Shown here: piece after piece, positions 5,500 through 6,252 of the stretch | Numbering within the stretch: position 1 is the first letter of the stretch | Layout of the letters: each line of letters starts with the position of its first letter | NCBI GenBank assembly: GCA_905215225.1 | Contig: CAJMPM010000091.1 | Coordinates: 1 to 6,252 of the forward strand | Source: an uncultured bacterium | GTDB lineage: Bacteria > Actinomycetota > Coriobacteriia > Coriobacteriales > Coriobacteriaceae | Direction: 5' to 3' | Length of the DNA stretch: 6,252 nt | Made by a program: the position numbers and the translations under genes | Notes under the pieces: model-generated | Databases searched by the model: none | The model's input: only the letters and a program-made list of their open reading frames with translations | Told to the model about the DNA's origin: nothing

Positions 5500-6252
5500 G
5501 TCTCAATCTGTAACATCTAGCCCAGTTTTTGCCGAGCTGCTGTTACAGAATGAGACAAACTCTCCGGCGGCAAATCAATATCTCGATCTGTAACATCTAG
5601 CGGGGAAAATGACCTCTAACTGTTACAGATTGAGATTTTGTTTTGAGAGGTTTGAGTTTGTCTCCATCTGTAACAGTTAGACCGGTTTTTGGATTCCAGA
5701 TGTTACAGATCGAGACGAACCTTCAGCAATAAACTCAATGTCTCAATCTGTAACATCTAGCGGGAGATATAACCTCTAACTGTTACAGATCGAGACAGAC
5801 TGCCCGGGGGCAACTCAAATGTCTTGATCTGTAACATCTAGAGAGGTTTTTGACCCCTTACTGTTACAGATTGAGATGTTGTCTCGCGGGGTGGGGGTTT
5901 GTCTCGATCTGTAACAACTAGACCCCGTTTTACCGAGTATTTGTTACAGATCAAGACAAACAGTTGGCAGGAAACTCAATGTCTCAATCTGTAACATCTA
6001 GCAGGGAAAATGACCTCTAACTGTTTCAGATCAAGACAGACTGCCCGGGGTCAACTCAAATGTCTTTATCTGTAACATCTAGAGAGGTTTTTGACCCCTT
6101 ACTGTTACAGATTGAGATATTGTCTCGCGGGGCTGGGGTTTTGTCTCGATCTGTAACAACTAGACCCCGTTTTACCGAGTAGATGTTACAGGTCGAGACA
6201 AACCATCCAGGCCAATCCGAACATCTCGATCTGTAACATCTAGACCGGTTTT
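5500..6252. repeat. tandem array of 57-bp palindromic units, 80-81 bp period
   Basis: Nine complete units start at 5500, 5580, 5660, 5740, 5821, 5901, 5981, 6062 and 6143. A tenth starts at 6223 and runs off the window. Each unit is exactly 57 bp: a 16-bp left arm near GTCTCGATCTGTAACA, a 25-bp core usually starting TCTAG or ACTAG, and a 16-bp right arm near TGTTACAGATCGAGAC that complements the left. The inner ten bases of the arms are nearly invariant; exceptions are the right arms at 5541 (one change near its outer side), 6022 and 6184. Spacers are 23 or 24 bp. No open reading frame, RNA gene or promoter is recognised in this 750-bp stretch. The array is not a CRISPR, since spacers and cores both recur. 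Its function is unknown; it may be a hairpin-forming repeat, a protein-binding array, or transcribed structured RNA. Confidence 0.93.
5740..6199. repeat. internal duplication of three array units (about 240 bp)
   Basis: Units 4-6 (5740-5957) and units 7-9 (5981-6199) match in order, including their cores and the spacers between them. The cores of units 5 and 8 are identical over 25 bp, those of units 6 and 9 differ at two bases, and the first spacers differ at one base. By hand I count roughly 15 differences in about 218 bp. Similarity ends in the spacer after unit 9. Unit 2 also resembles unit 7 closely (one core difference) and unit 10 begins like unit 3, suggesting older rounds of the same process. 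Confidence 0.85.

Noticed and set aside
5255..5593. Plus-strand reading frame crossing the copA start, promoter and first array units
   Set aside because: It spans the copA 5' end, the operator and the repeats, has no ribosome site of note and resembles no family.
5500..6252. CRISPR array
   Set aside because: Palindromic units at regular spacing look CRISPR-like, but the spacers themselves recur (for example after units 4 and 7), the cores vary inside the repeat, and no cas gene is in the window.
5500..6252. Integron attC cassette array or plasmid iterons
   Set aside because: The gaps of 23-24 bp cannot hold gene cassettes and no integrase is seen. Iterons are shorter direct repeats next to a replication gene, which is absent here.

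Overview
The window looks like chromosomal DNA of a GC-rich intestinal actinobacterium. Coriobacteriia, perhaps Collinsella, is my best guess. That rests on the GC-rich coding sequence, strong Shine-Dalgarno sites, protein style and abundant palindromic intergenic repeats, and it is inference, since there is no rRNA or marker gene here.

Layout. Positions 1-52 are a left-truncated copy of a 57-bp palindromic repeat. A plus-strand gene (204-1574) encodes a metal-dependent amidohydrolase of the imidazolonepropionase-like / Xaa-dipeptidase type and ends in a strong hairpin terminator (1608-1644). Everything from 1707 to 5347 is on the minus strand. In transcription order these are copA (Cu+ P1B-type ATPase), a CopZ-like copper chaperone, csoR (copper-sensing repressor), and a small membrane protein with a C-terminal zinc ribbon. 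From 5500 to the window end there is no gene. That stretch is a regular tandem array of the same 57-bp palindromic unit, repeating every 80-81 bp.

How the genes work together. copA, the chaperone gene and csoR form a compact copper-homeostasis cluster. A CsoR-type G/C-tract palindrome (5406-5422) sits between plausible -35 and -10 boxes upstream of copA. The simplest model is that CsoR represses copA and, by read-through, the chaperone gene and its own gene. Copper would release CsoR, the chaperone would deliver Cu+, and CopA would export it. CopA carries CPG instead of the usual CPC in its membrane copper site, while the other Cu+ signature residues are intact.

Repeats are the most unusual aspect. 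Both junctions of the copper cluster are occupied by a 67-bp element with the same 20-bp inverted ends and a different 27-bp core. One of these elements supplies the stop codon and last residues of CopA. The 57-bp array has fixed unit length, conserved inverted arms, variable 25-bp cores and 23-24-bp spacers, and contains an internal duplication of about 240 bp. Its function is unknown to me.
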